Shown one piece after another: positions 15,448 to 24,445 of a DNA stretch of 32,890 nt; within the stretch, counting starts at the first letter, position 1; each line of letters opens with the position of its first letter. The DNA is taken from positions 1-32,890 of the forward strand of contig DASTZF010000128.1 in the NCBI GenBank assembly GCA_035764445.1, written 5' to 3'. A program made the position numbers and the translations under genes. This DNA is from JAEUPI01 sp035764445. Lineage in GTDB: Bacteria; Pseudomonadota; Gammaproteobacteria; Burkholderiales; Burkholderiaceae_C. The notes beneath the pieces were generated by a model that saw only the letters and a program-made list of their open reading frames with translations, had not been told where the DNA came from and made no database searches.

Positions 15448-17688
15448 ATGCTGTCCATCGACTCCCTCGGCGCCGACCCGTCCTACCGGCCGAAGCTGTT
15501 GTTGGTCGATGACGACGAGGTCAGCCTGATGCTGATCGCGGTGGCGCTGCGCGAGCGCGGCTTCGACGTGGTCGAGGCCGGCAGCGGCGAGCGCGCACTG
15601 CAGTTGCTGACCGAGCGACCCACCGACGCTGTGGTGCTCGACGCGATGATGCCGGGGCGTGACGGCTTCGAGACCTGCCGCGCGCTGCGCGCGATGCCCG
15701 GCCACGAGCACCTGCCGGTGCTGATGCTGACCGGCCTCGACGATAACGCGTCGATCTCGCGGGCATTCGAGGCCGGCGCGACCGACTTCTTCGTCAAGTC
15801 GCATCAGTGGAGTCTGCTCGCCGGCCGCTTGCACTACCTGCTGCGGGCGTCGCAGACGCGCCTGGAACTCGAGCGCAGCAAGGCCAAGCTGGCGCGCGCG
15901 CAGGACCTGGCGCGCATGGGCAGCTTCGACTGGCGCCGCTCCAACGACGACCAAACCGGCAGCTTCATGCTGTCGCCCGAAGGGCTGCGCGTGTTCGGTC
16001 TGCCGCCGCACGGTGCGTTGTCGATGCACCAGCTGTTGCGCATGGTGCCCGAGGCCGACCGCCACGGCATGATGCGCATCCTGCGCGACGTGCTGCGCAC
16101 CAGCACCGTGCTGGCCACCGACGTGCCGGTCACGGTGATCGACGGCCGGCAGCGTATCGTGCACGTCGAGGCCGAGCCGGAGTTCAACGAGTCGGGCTAT
16201 TGCGTCGGCTACACCGGCATCGTGCAGGACGTAACCGACCGGCGCGCCGCCGAGGACCGCATCCGTCACCTCGCGAACTTCGACGCGCTGACCGGCCTGC
16301 CGAACCGGCGGCAATTGATGTGGCGTGCCGAGCGCTCGCTCGACGCGGCGCGCCGCGCCGGCCACCAGGTCGCGCTGCTGATGATCGACATCGACCGCTT
16401 CAAGGTCATCAACGACACGCTCGGTCACGCCGCCGGCGACGACCTGCTGGTCGAGGTGGCGCGTCGGCTGCGCGCCTGCGTGCGCCACTCCGACCAGGTG
16501 ATGGAGGGGGCGCTCGAATCGCAGGGCTCGCGCTCGCACCGCTCGCTCGAGGCGGTGGGCCGCCTGGGCGGCGACGAGTTCGTCGCACTGCTGCCCGAGG
16601 TGGGTGGCGAAGGCGATGCCGAGCGGGTTGCGCAGCGCGTGCTCGACGCCACCCGCGAGCCGATCTTCGTCGGCGGCCAGGAGTGCTTCGTCACCGCCAG
16701 CGTCGGCATCGCGGTGTATCCGCGCGACGGCGCCACCGTGGCCGACCTGATGCGCAATTCCGACGTCGCGATGTACTCGGTCAAGTCCGGTGGCCGCAAC
16801 GCGCAGGCGCTGTACACGCCGCACCTGGCCGGCCGCGGGCGCGAGAAGCTCGAGCTCGAGAGCGCGCTGCACAAGGCAATCGAGCGCGACGAACTGGTGC
16901 TGCACTACCAGCCGAAGATCGACGTGCGCGCCGCGCGCATGGTCGGCGTCGAGGCGCTGATGCGCTGGAACCGCGGCGGCACGCTGGTGCCGCCGGGCGA
17001 CTTCATCCCGCTGGCCGAGGAGACCGGCCTCATCGTGCCGCTGTCGGAGTGGGCGGTGCGCGAGGCCGCGCGCCAGGCCAAGAGCTGGCTGGTCAGCTTC
17101 GGCTTCACCGATTCGGTGGCGGTCAATCTACCCAACCGGTTGTTCGAGCGGTCCGATCTGGTCGAGCACATCCATCAGGCGGCGTCGCACTACGGCGTGC
17201 CGCACCGCGCGATCCAGCTCGAGATCACCGAGACTGGCTTGATGCGCGACCTGCAGAACGTGATCCCGTCGCTGCACCGGCTCAACGAGATCGGCGTCGA
17301 GATCTCGATCGACGACTTCGGCACCGGCTATTCGTCGCTCGCCTATCTGACCACGTTGCCAATCTCGGAGGTGAAGATCGACCGCGGCTTCGTGCGCGAC
17401 CTCGGCATCACGCCGCAAAGCTCGGCGGTGGTCACAGCGATCATCGCGCTGGCGCGCTCGCTCGGCCTGCGCGTGGTGGCCGAGGGCGTCGAGAACCTGC
17501 GCCAGATGGAAGTGCTGCATCGCCTGGGCTGTGGCGTCATGCAGGGCTACCTGTTCAGCCGCCCGATGCCGCCGGATGAACTGGAGGCCTGGCTGAGGAA
17601 CACCATCCTGCCGCGGCGTGCGCCGTGGATCGGCCGGGCCGGCGCGCTCGAAGCCAGCGAGGCGCGCGCACAGACGCTGGGCCGCTGA
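15448..17688 (+). CDS. Response regulator with receiver, PAS, GGDEF and EAL domains (cyclic-di-GMP turnover)
   Basis: 746 residues. The receiver (about 15-130) has acidic pair D21/D22, phospho-acceptor D65, T95 and K117. A PAS-like region (about 150-262) ends 'GYTGIVQDVTDRR'. GGDEF (about 275-450) has 'DALTGLPNRR' and an intact GGDEF at 374-378. EAL (about 468-715) keeps 'EALMRW' (502-507), N560, E592/E595, 'DDFGTGYSS' (622-630), K643 and E679. Both catalytic halves therefore look competent to make and break cyclic-di-GMP, as far as motifs show. Odd point: the RxxD that normally sits five residues before GGDEF is at 346-349, separated from it by 24 residues, an insertion of about 19 in the inhibitory-site region. 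It is preceded by the Hpt gene and followed at 6 bases by a truncated GGDEF gene. Confidence 0.93.
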   Translation: MLSIDSLGADPSYRPKLLLVDDDEVSLMLIAVALRERGFDVVEAGSGERALQLLTERPTDAVVLDAMMPGRDGFETCRALRAMPGHEHLPVLMLTGLDDNASISRAFEAGATDFFVKSHQWSLLAGRLHYLLRASQTRLELERSKAKLARAQDLARMGSFDWRRSNDDQTGSFMLSPEGLRVFGLPPHGALSMHQLLRMVPEADRHGMMRILRDVLRTSTVLATDVPVTVIDGRQRIVHVEAEPEFNESGYCVGYTGIVQDVTDRRAAEDRIRHLANFDALTGLPNRRQLMWRAERSLDAARRAGHQVALLMIDIDRFKVINDTLGHAAGDDLLVEVARRLRACVRHSDQVMEGALESQGSRSHRSLEAVGRLGGDEFVALLPEVGGEGDAERVAQRVLDATREPIFVGGQECFVTASVGIAVYPRDGATVADLMRNSDVAMYSVKSGGRNAQALYTPHLAGRGREKLELESALHKAIERDELVLHYQPKIDVRAARMVGVEALMRWNRGGTLVPPGDFIPLAEETGLIVPLSEWAVREAARQAKSWLVSFGFTDSVAVNLPNRLFERSDLVEHIHQAASHYGVPHRAIQLEITETGLMRDLQNVIPSLHRLNEIGVEISIDDFGTGYSSLAYLTTLPISEVKIDRGFVRDLGITPQSSAVVTAIIALARSLGLRVVAEGVENLRQMEVLHRLGCGVMQGYLFSRPMPPDELEAWLRNTILPRRAPWIGRAGALEASEARAQTLGR

Positions 17689-17693
17689 GGGTC

Positions 17694-18146
17694 GTGAGCG
17701 CGACCACACCGACCGCGACGCCGAGAGCTCGCGCGCAGCGCGACGGCGCGGCGCTCGCGGTCGGGCTGATCGACATCGACAATTTCAAGAAGCTCAACGA
17801 TTCGCTCGGCCATGCGGCGGGCGACGAGGCGCTGAAGGCGCTGGCGGCCACGGTGAAGCAGTCGCTGCGTCCGATGGACCACGTGGCCCGCTTCGGTGGC
17901 GAGGAGTTCGTCGTGCTGCTGCCCGGCACCGGCCGCGACGACGACGCGCAGGCGCTGCTGGCGCGGCTGCAGCGCCAGCTCAGCGCAAGCCTGTTCATGC
18001 ACGAGGGACGCGACGTCTTCGTCACCTTCTCCGCCGGCGTCACGGCGTTGCGCGCCGGGGAGTCGCTCGACGTGGCGCTCGAGCGCGGCGACCGCGCGCT
18101 GTACGAAGCCAAGCGCACCGGGAAGAACCGCACCTGCGTGGCGTGA
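17694..18146 (+). pseudogene. 5'-truncated GGDEF-domain gene
   Basis: The frame carries most of a diguanylate cyclase domain: 'AVGLIDIDNFKKLNDSLGHA', 'AGDEALKALAATVKQSLRPM', 'DHVARFGGEEFVVLLPGT' with an intact GGEEF, and the C-terminal 'ALYEAKRTGKNRTC'. The preceding helix with D-x-LTGL-x-NR and any sensor or membrane domain is missing. From the possible GTG at 17694 there are only about 18 residues ('SATTPTATPRARAQRDG') before the first core strand. I read it as the 3' end of a larger cyclase gene left by a rearrangement against the upstream gene. A short protein could still be made, since the frame is intact, but it would lack part of the fold. Confidence 0.65.
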
Positions 18147-18237
18147 TGGCCGCGCAAGCAAACGCGATCTGCACGGCTTGACGGCCACGCACAAACCCGA
18201 TCCGGCCCGTGCGATGGCGGTGGCATAGTCGCGCCCC

Positions 18238-19980
18238 ATGCGACTGCCCAACCTGCTGGCCACCCGGCGCGGACGCCTGACGGCGTTCTTCTTCCTCTAC
18301 GTCACGGAGGGCATTCCGCTCGGCTTCGCCGCCGTTGCGGTGGCCACGCAGTTGCGCCGCCAGGACGTGGGGCCGGCGGAGATCGGCGCGTTCGTCGGCT
18401 CGTTCTACCTGCCCTGGGCCTTCAAGTGGGCGTTCGGGCCGTTCATCGACGTGTTCGCCTCCGACCGACTCGGCCGCCGGCGCGGCTGGATCATCGCCAC
18501 CCAAGTGCTGATGGCGCTGACGCTGATGTCAACGGTGCTGCTGAAGCTGCCGCAGCAGCTCGCGCTGTTCACGCTGATTCTGCTGGTGCACAACTCGTTC
18601 GGCGCCATGCAGGACGTGGCGATCGACGCCCTGGCCGTCAACACGCTGGCCGAACACGAGCGAGGCCTGGCCAACGGCCTGATGTTCGCCGGCGCCGCGA
18701 TCGGTCAGGCGGTGGGCGGCAGCGGCGTGCTGTTTCTGTCAGGCATCACCGGATTCCAACCAACCTTCTTCTTCGTGGCCGGCAGCATCCTCGCGGTGAC
18801 GCTGTTCGTTGCGCTGCCGATGCGCGAGGCGCCTTCCAAGGGCCGGCACGTGGCCGGAGCGTCGCGCTGGCGCGCGGCGGCGCAGGAGATGCGAAACTTC
18901 GCAGTCGAGTCATTCCGCTCGTTCCTCGGCACGCGCGGCGCGTTCCTCGGGCTGGCGTTCGCGCTGTTGCCGTCGGGTGCGATGTGCCTCGGGCTGGCGC
19001 TGCAGTCCAACCTCTCGGTCGAGCTCGGCCTCGACGACGACCAGGTTGCGCTGCTGAACCTGTGGTCTGCGGTGATTCAGGCCGGCTTCATGGTGGTGGG
19101 CGGCTATCTGTCCGACCGTTTCGGGCGCCGCCGCACGCTCGCGGTGTACGTCGCGCTGATGAGCGTGCCGGTGCTGTACCTGATGATGGAACTTCAGAAG
19201 TACGGCTGGGTGATGCCGGTGCCGCAGAGCGGTGCCAGCCGTGTTGTCCCGCCGGCCGCGCTGGTTGCGGCCCTGTGGATTGCGACGCTGACCTACGGGG
19301 TGGCGATGGGGCTGATGTACGGCACCCGCTCGGCGATCTTCATGGACGTCACCAACCCTGCGGTGGCCGCCACGCAGTTCACCGCCTACATGGCGCTACT
19401 GAACCTGAACATCGCGTACTCGGCGACCTGGCAGGGCATCGCGATCGAGGCGCTGGGCTATCCGAACACGATGTTGATCGATGCCGTCACCGGCTTGTTC
19501 TGCCTCGCGCTGCTGCCGTGGATCCGCACCGTGCGCGGCAACCAGCCCGACGGAGGCGCGCCGCTGCGTGCGCGCGCCAGCGCGGTGGTTTTGGGGCTGG
19601 CGTGCATCGCGTGGCTGCCCTATCGCCTGAATCAGGCGGCGCTCGGCGCCGCGGTGCCCTTGTTCGAGACGCTGTTCACCGTGGTATTCGTCGCCTCGGC
19701 ACTCTTCCTGCTTGCCGGCGCCGCGGTGCTGACACAGGCCTCGCGTGCGCTGCTGCGCGCTGCTCCCTGGATGGCGCTGCTGCTGTTTGCGATGTACGCG
19801 CGGCGCTGGAGCGGCGAACCGGTCGCTGATGCCGCACATGCGGTGACGTGGCTGATCCATCTCGTCCCGGTGGCGGCCGGTGCACTGCTGCTCGCGCTGG
19901 CTGCGCAGGCCTGGCGCGAACTGCAGGTAGCTTCGGCCGCGGGCGGGCCGCTGCCTCAGACCAGCGCTTCGATCAGATAG
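18238..19980 (+). CDS. AmpG-like major facilitator superfamily permease (PAT family)
   Basis: 580 residues with about 12-14 hydrophobic helices. The N-terminal half shows the AmpG/PAT pattern: 'FFLYVTEGIPLGFAAVAVAT', 'FVGSFYLPWAFKWAFGPFID', 'LGRRRGWIIATQVLMAL', 'MQDVAIDALAVNTLAEHERG'. The second half has 'YLSDRFGRRRTLAVYVALMS' and 'AFMDVTNPAVAATQFTAYMA'-like blocks. Known members import muropeptides (AmpG) or acetyl-CoA; this protein cannot be assigned to a substrate. The start ATG follows 'GCGCCCC' with no clear ribosome site. Its end overlaps the end of the convergent TPP-enzyme gene by 25 bases. Confidence 0.85.
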   Translation: MRLPNLLATRRGRLTAFFFLYVTEGIPLGFAAVAVATQLRRQDVGPAEIGAFVGSFYLPWAFKWAFGPFIDVFASDRLGRRRGWIIATQVLMALTLMSTVLLKLPQQLALFTLILLVHNSFGAMQDVAIDALAVNTLAEHERGLANGLMFAGAAIGQAVGGSGVLFLSGITGFQPTFFFVAGSILAVTLFVALPMREAPSKGRHVAGASRWRAAAQEMRNFAVESFRSFLGTRGAFLGLAFALLPSGAMCLGLALQSNLSVELGLDDDQVALLNLWSAVIQAGFMVVGGYLSDRFGRRRTLAVYVALMSVPVLYLMMELQKYGWVMPVPQSGASRVVPPAALVAALWIATLTYGVAMGLMYGTRSAIFMDVTNPAVAATQFTAYMALLNLNIAYSATWQGIAIEALGYPNTMLIDAVTGLFCLALLPWIRTVRGNQPDGGAPLRARASAVVLGLACIAWLPYRLNQAALGAAVPLFETLFTVVFVASALFLLAGAAVLTQASRALLRAAPWMALLLFAMYARRWSGEPVADAAHAVTWLIHLVPVAAGALLLALAAQAWRELQVASAAGGPLPQTSASIR

Positions 19981-21515
19981 GGGCCGTGGCTCGCGAAGCC
20001 ACGCTGCACCTCGCGCACGAATTGCTCGGGCGTGCTGACGGCGGCTGCCGGCACGCCGTGGCCGCGCGCGATCGACACCCAGTCGAACGCCGGCTTGTCG
20101 AGCGTCAGCATGTGCGTGGCCTTCGGCCCGCTGAGCTGCGCGCCGACGCCTTTCAATTCGCCCTGCAGGATGCGGTAGGCGCGGTTGGCAAACACGATCG
20201 CCACCACCGGCAACGACTCGCGCGCGATGCTCCACAGCGCCTGCACGGTGTACATCGCACTGCCATCGCCTTCGAGCGCGAGCACCGGGCGGCCTGGCGC
20301 GCCGATCGCGGCACCGAGCGCGGCCGGCAGCCCGAAGCCGATCGCGCCGCCCATCACCGGCAGCCAGTCGTGCGGCGCCGCCGCGGCGAAGCGGTTGCCG
20401 AACGCGCGGCCAGAGGTCACCGCCTCGTCGACCACGACGGTCTGCTCGGGCAGCAGTGCGACCAGTGCGTGGCCGATCACGTCGGCGTCGAGTGTGGTGG
20501 CCCCGCGCAGCGCGTCGAGGCCCACCGCAGCAGCCGCTGTGGCGGCGGTTGCGGTGGCGGCGCCGAGCTCGTCGCACAGCGCCTGCAGCGCGCCCGGCAC
20601 GTCGTCGCGTGCCTCGACGAGCACCAACGTGCTGCAACCTGGCCGCTTGAGCTGGTTCGGCTTGCCCGGATAGGCGAAAAATGAAATGGGTTCGCTCGCG
20701 CCGGCCAACACCAGGCACTCGGCCCCCTTGAGCTTGTCGACCGCCGCGTCCACCGCATAGGGCAGGCGCTCGATGCGTGTGCGACCACGTCCGCCGGGCG
20801 TGCGTGCGCTGTAGAACTCGGCCATCACGCGGCAACCCGTCTTGCGCGCGATCGCCGCCGCCAGCGGTGCAGCGCTCTCGTTGACTCCGGCGGCACCGAC
20901 CAGCAGCAACGCACGCTCGCCGAGCGAGTGCAGCGCCTTGGCCGCGGCGCGCACCGCGTCGGCATCGGGCGCGCGCTGCAACTCGCGCGCAGGTGCCAGC
21001 GCGGCCTCGCCGCCGGGGCTCCACGCGGTGTCGGCCGGCAGCACCAGCGTCGCGATGCGACCGACGGCGCCGTCGCGCGTGGCGGCGATCGCCTGCGCGC
21101 CGTCGCCGGCCACGTCGCGCGCGCTGGCCGACGTCTTGACCCAGTGCGACACCGGACGCGCGATCGCCTCGATGTCGCTCTTCAGCGGCGACTCGAAGCG
21201 TACGTGGTCGCGCGCATGGTCGCCGACGATGTTGACGATGCCCGAGCGCGCCTTCTTCGCGTTGTGCAGGTTGGCCAGGCCGTTGCCGAGGCCGGGCCCC
21301 AGGTGCAGCAACGTGGCTGCCGGCCTGCCGGCCATGCGGTAGTAGCCGTCGGCTGCGCCGGTGACCACGCCCTCGAACAGGCCGAGCACGCAGCGCGGGC
21401 CTTCGATGCGATCGAGTGCGGCCACGAAGTGCATCTCGGAGGTGCCGGGGTTGGTGAAGCACAGGTCGACGCCGTTGGCGGCGAGCGTGGCGACCAGGGA
21501 TTCGGCACCGTTCAT
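19956..21515 (-). CDS. Acetolactate-synthase-like thiamine-diphosphate enzyme
   Basis: 519 residues. N-terminal TPP pyrimidine domain with 'VDLCFTNPGTSEMHFVAALD' and activating E48 in 'LGLFEGVVTGAADGYYRM', then 'HLGPGLGNGLANLHNAKKAR'. The middle domain is of the large-subunit type. The C-terminal pyrophosphate domain has 'MGGAIGFGLPAALGAAIGAP' and the GDG...N motif in 'LEGDGSAMYTVQALWSIARE'. It matches the group annotated acetolactate synthase large subunit or benzoylformate-decarboxylase-like, shorter than anabolic IlvB (about 570-600) and with no small subunit nearby. A role in 2-oxo acid decarboxylation is plausible. ATG preceded by AAAGGA at about 9 bases. It sits downstream of acnB, separated by a terminator, so it probably has its own promoter. 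Confidence 0.88.
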   Translation of the reverse strand: MNGAESLVATLAANGVDLCFTNPGTSEMHFVAALDRIEGPRCVLGLFEGVVTGAADGYYRMAGRPAATLLHLGPGLGNGLANLHNAKKARSGIVNIVGDHARDHVRFESPLKSDIEAIARPVSHWVKTSASARDVAGDGAQAIAATRDGAVGRIATLVLPADTAWSPGGEAALAPARELQRAPDADAVRAAAKALHSLGERALLLVGAAGVNESAAPLAAAIARKTGCRVMAEFYSARTPGGRGRTRIERLPYAVDAAVDKLKGAECLVLAGASEPISFFAYPGKPNQLKRPGCSTLVLVEARDDVPGALQALCDELGAATATAATAAAAVGLDALRGATTLDADVIGHALVALLPEQTVVVDEAVTSGRAFGNRFAAAAPHDWLPVMGGAIGFGLPAALGAAIGAPGRPVLALEGDGSAMYTVQALWSIARESLPVVAIVFANRAYRILQGELKGVGAQLSGPKATHMLTLDKPAFDWVSIARGHGVPAAAVSTPEQFVREVQRGFASHGPYLIEALV

Positions 21516-21585
21516 CGCAGCGGTCCTTTCTCGTTCAGCGCGCCGATGCTACGGCAGCGACCCGGGCGAAGCGGCAACGGCAACG

Positions 21586-21612
21586 AAAAGGCCCGCCCCA
21601 ATGGGGCGGGCC
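21586..21612 (-). terminator. Rho-independent terminator after acnB
   Basis: A perfect 10-bp GC stem, GGCCCGCCCC / GGGGCGGGCC, with a 3-base loop at 21590-21612. On the minus strand it is followed by TTTTC. It lies 34 bases after the acnB stop. Confidence 0.85.
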
Positions 21613-21646
21613 GCTATCGCGTCGCGCAGGTGTCAGCGCACGCGCG

Positions 21647-24250
21647 TCACACGGCAACCGCCTTCGCGGCATCGACGTACTCGTCGATCTGGTTGAAATT
21701 CATGTAGCGATACACCTTGGCCGCGTCGGCATTGATCACGCTCATGTCGGCATGGTACTCGGCCACGGTGGGCAGGCGCCCGAGCTTCGATGCGATCGCC
21801 GCCAGCTCGGCCGACGCCAGGTAGACGCTGGTGTTGCGGCCCAGCCGGTTGGGGAAGTTGCGCGTGCTGGTGGAGACGACGGTGGCGCCTTCGCGCACCT
21901 GCGCCTGGTTGCCCATGCACAGGCTGCAGCCCGGCATCTCGGTGCGTGCGCCGGCGCCGCCGAAGACACCGTAGTGGCCTTCCTTCGTCAGCTCGGCGGC
22001 GTCCATCTTGGTCGGCGGCGCAACCCACAGCTTGACCGGAATGTCACGGCGACCTTCCAGCAGCTTGCTGGCGGCGCGGAAGTGCCCGATGTTGGTCATG
22101 CACGAGCCGATGAACACCTCGTCGATCTTGGCGCCGGCCACCTCGCCGAGCAGCCTGGCGTCGTCGGGGTCGTTCGGGCAGCAGAGCACCGGCTCCTTCA
22201 GCTGGTCAAGATCGATCTCGATCACCGCGGCGTACTCGGCGTCACGATCGGCCTCGAGCAGCTGCGGGTTGGCGAGCCACGCCTCGACCGCTCGGATGCG
22301 GCGCTCGAGCGTGCGCCTGTCCTGGTAGCCGTCGGCGATCATGTTCTTCATCAGCACGACGTTGCTCTGCAGGTACTCGATGATGGGTGCCGGATTGAGC
22401 TTGACCGTGCAGCCGGCGGCCGAGCGCTCGGCGCTGGCGTCGCTCAGCTCGAACGCCTGCTCGACCTTCAGGTCGGGCAACCCTTCGATTTCGAGGATGC
22501 AGCCGGAGAAGACGTTCTTCTTACCTTGCTTGGCCACCGTCAGCAGACCTTGCTGGATCGCGGTGTACGGAATCGCATGCACCAGGTCGCGCAGCGTGAT
22601 GCCGGGTTGCATCTTCCCCTTGAAGCGCACCAAGACAGACTCTGGCATGTCGAGCGGCATCACGCCGGTGGCGGCCGCGAACGCGACCAGCCCCGAGCCG
22701 GCCGGGAAGCTGATGCCGAGCGGAAAGCGCGTGTGCGAATCGGCGCCGGTGCCGCAGGTGTCGGGCAGCAGCAGCCGATTGATCCACGAATGGATCACGC
22801 CGTCACCGACGCGCAGCGACACGCCGCCACGGTTGCTCATGAAGGCCGGCAGCTCGCGGTGCGTCTTGATGTCGACCGGCTTCGGGTACGGCGCGGTGTG
22901 GCAGAAACTCTGCATCACGAGGTCGGCGCTGAAGCCCAGGCACGCGAGGTCCTTCAGCTCGTCGCGGGTCATCGGGCCGGTCGTGTCCTGCGAGCCGACG
23001 GTGGTCATCTTCGGCTCGCAGTAGGTACCGGGGCGCACGCCCTGCTGGCGGCCGTCGACCAGCGGCAGCCCGCACGCGCGGCCGACCATCTTCTGTGCCA
23101 GCGTGTAGCCACGGCCGCTGTCGTGCGGCGCGCGCGGCAGGCGGAACACGGTTGAGGCGGGGAGTCCGAGGAACTCGCGCGCCTTGGCGGTCAGCGAGCG
23201 GCCGATGATCAGGTTGATGCGGCCGCCGGCGCGCACCTCGTCGAGCAGCACATCGCTCTTCAGCTCGAAGCTCGCGACGACCGCGCCGCCCTTCGTGATC
23301 GTGCCGTCGTACGGATGGACCTCGATCACGTCGCCCATTTCGAGCTCGGAGACGTCGACCTCGATCGGCAGCGCGCCGGAGTCCTCCTGCGTGTTGAAGA
23401 AGATCGGCGCGATCTTGCCGCCGAGCGTCACGCCGCCGAACCGCTTGTTGGGCACGAACGGAATGTCGGAGCCGGTGGCCCAGATGACGCTGTTGGTCGC
23501 GCTCTTGCGCGAGCTGCCGGTGCCGACCACGTCACCGACGTAGGCGACGGTGTGGCCGTTCCTCTTCAGGTCTTCGATGAACTGGATCGGGCCGCGCTTG
23601 CCGTCCTCCTCCGGCTTGAAGGCGGCGCCCGCGCGCGCGTTCTTCAGCATCGCCAGGCAGTGCAGCGGGATGTCGGGCCGGCTCCACGCGTCGGGCGCGG
23701 GCGACAGGTCGTCGGTGTTGGTTTCCCCGGGCACCTTGAAGACCGTGACGGTGATCGAGCGTGGCACCTCGGGGCGCGATGTGAACCACTCCGCGTCTGC
23801 CCACGACTGCATGACCTGCCGCGCGAGCGCGTGGCCGGCGCCGGCCTTGTGCGCGATATCGTGGAAGTAGTCGAACATCAGCAGCGTCTTCTTCAGGGCG
23901 GCTGCCGCGATGGGCGCGACGTCGGCGTCGTCGAGCAGGTCGATCAGCGGCTTGACGTTGTAGCCACCGACCATCGTGCCGAGCAGTTCCACGGCCTTGG
24001 TCTTCGTGATCAGGGCCACCGCGAGATCGCCGTGCGCGACCGCGGCGAGGAAAGAGGCCTTCACCTTCGCTGCGTCGTCGACACCGGGCGGCACTCGCTG
24101 CGCCAGCAAGTCCAGCAGCAACGCACCTTCACCGGCGGGCGGTTGCTTGATCAGTTCGATCAGCTCGGCGGTTTGCTTGGCGTCCAGCGGCAGCGGCGGA
24201 ATGCCGAGCGCTGCGCGCTCGGTGGCATGTTGGCGATAGGCGTTGAGCAT
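21647..24250 (-). CDS. acnB: Aconitate hydratase B (bifunctional aconitase / 2-methylisocitrate dehydratase)
   Basis: 867 residues, close to E. coli AcnB (865). It interconverts citrate and isocitrate in the citric acid cycle; AcnB enzymes also hydrate 2-methyl-cis-aconitate and can act as iron-responsive RNA-binding proteins. The N-terminal HEAT-like domain ('LNAYRQHATERAALGIPPLP', 'GGYNVKPLIDLLDD'), the early-placed swivel domain ('DVVGTGSSRKSATNSVIWAT') and the Fe-S domains in the order special to AcnB are all visible. The [4Fe-4S] ligands are the Cys in 'IGSCMTNIGHFRAA' and the CxxC pair in 'MPGCSLCMGNQAQV'. The ATG is preceded by GGAGA. A 20-bp palindrome lies 40 bases upstream and a terminator follows, so it is probably monocistronic. 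Confidence 0.97.
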   Translation of the reverse strand: MLNAYRQHATERAALGIPPLPLDAKQTAELIELIKQPPAGEGALLLDLLAQRVPPGVDDAAKVKASFLAAVAHGDLAVALITKTKAVELLGTMVGGYNVKPLIDLLDDADVAPIAAAALKKTLLMFDYFHDIAHKAGAGHALARQVMQSWADAEWFTSRPEVPRSITVTVFKVPGETNTDDLSPAPDAWSRPDIPLHCLAMLKNARAGAAFKPEEDGKRGPIQFIEDLKRNGHTVAYVGDVVGTGSSRKSATNSVIWATGSDIPFVPNKRFGGVTLGGKIAPIFFNTQEDSGALPIEVDVSELEMGDVIEVHPYDGTITKGGAVVASFELKSDVLLDEVRAGGRINLIIGRSLTAKAREFLGLPASTVFRLPRAPHDSGRGYTLAQKMVGRACGLPLVDGRQQGVRPGTYCEPKMTTVGSQDTTGPMTRDELKDLACLGFSADLVMQSFCHTAPYPKPVDIKTHRELPAFMSNRGGVSLRVGDGVIHSWINRLLLPDTCGTGADSHTRFPLGISFPAGSGLVAFAAATGVMPLDMPESVLVRFKGKMQPGITLRDLVHAIPYTAIQQGLLTVAKQGKKNVFSGCILEIEGLPDLKVEQAFELSDASAERSAAGCTVKLNPAPIIEYLQSNVVLMKNMIADGYQDRRTLERRIRAVEAWLANPQLLEADRDAEYAAVIEIDLDQLKEPVLCCPNDPDDARLLGEVAGAKIDEVFIGSCMTNIGHFRAASKLLEGRRDIPVKLWVAPPTKMDAAELTKEGHYGVFGGAGARTEMPGCSLCMGNQAQVREGATVVSTSTRNFPNRLGRNTSVYLASAELAAIASKLGRLPTVAEYHADMSVINADAAKVYRYMNFNQIDEYVDAAKAVAV

Positions 24251-24285
24251 CGCAGCGATCTCCGGGCAGTGGTGCTTCGGCCGTC

Positions 24286-24309
24286 ATTCTAAGTCTTATA
24301 TAAGACTTA
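24286..24309 (-). promoter_or_regulatory. Perfect 20-bp palindrome and candidate -10 in the acnB leader
   Basis: TAAGTCTTATATAAGACTTA at 24290-24309 is a perfect inverted repeat, strikingly A/T-rich in this GC-rich region. It begins 40 bases before the acnB start codon. On the minus strand it overlaps TAGAAT (24291-24286), a fair -10 hexamer, so a protein bound here would block or position RNA polymerase. I infer a dimeric regulator's operator. The GntR protein encoded beside sdhC is a candidate, but I see no second copy at the mdh, gntR or sdhC leaders. Confidence 0.65.
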
Positions 24310-24382
24310 AGAGGCTGCGGCATCGCGGCCGACGCGTTGCAGTTGTCATGCCTCGACGCAGCGATACGCGGCCGCCCCAAAC

Positions 24383-24407
24383 AAAAAGCCCGCCGTCGAG
24401 GCGGGCT
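24383..24407 (-). terminator. Rho-independent terminator after the 44-residue membrane protein gene
   Basis: An 8-bp stem AGCCCGCC / GGCGGGCT with a 5-base loop at 24387-24407, followed on the minus strand by TTTTGTTTG. It lies 38 bases after the stop of the small gene and isolates acnB from upstream transcription. Confidence 0.8.
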
Positions 24408-24445
24408 GTGTGACCGTGCGTTCGTGTCGACGAACGCGACGGCCC

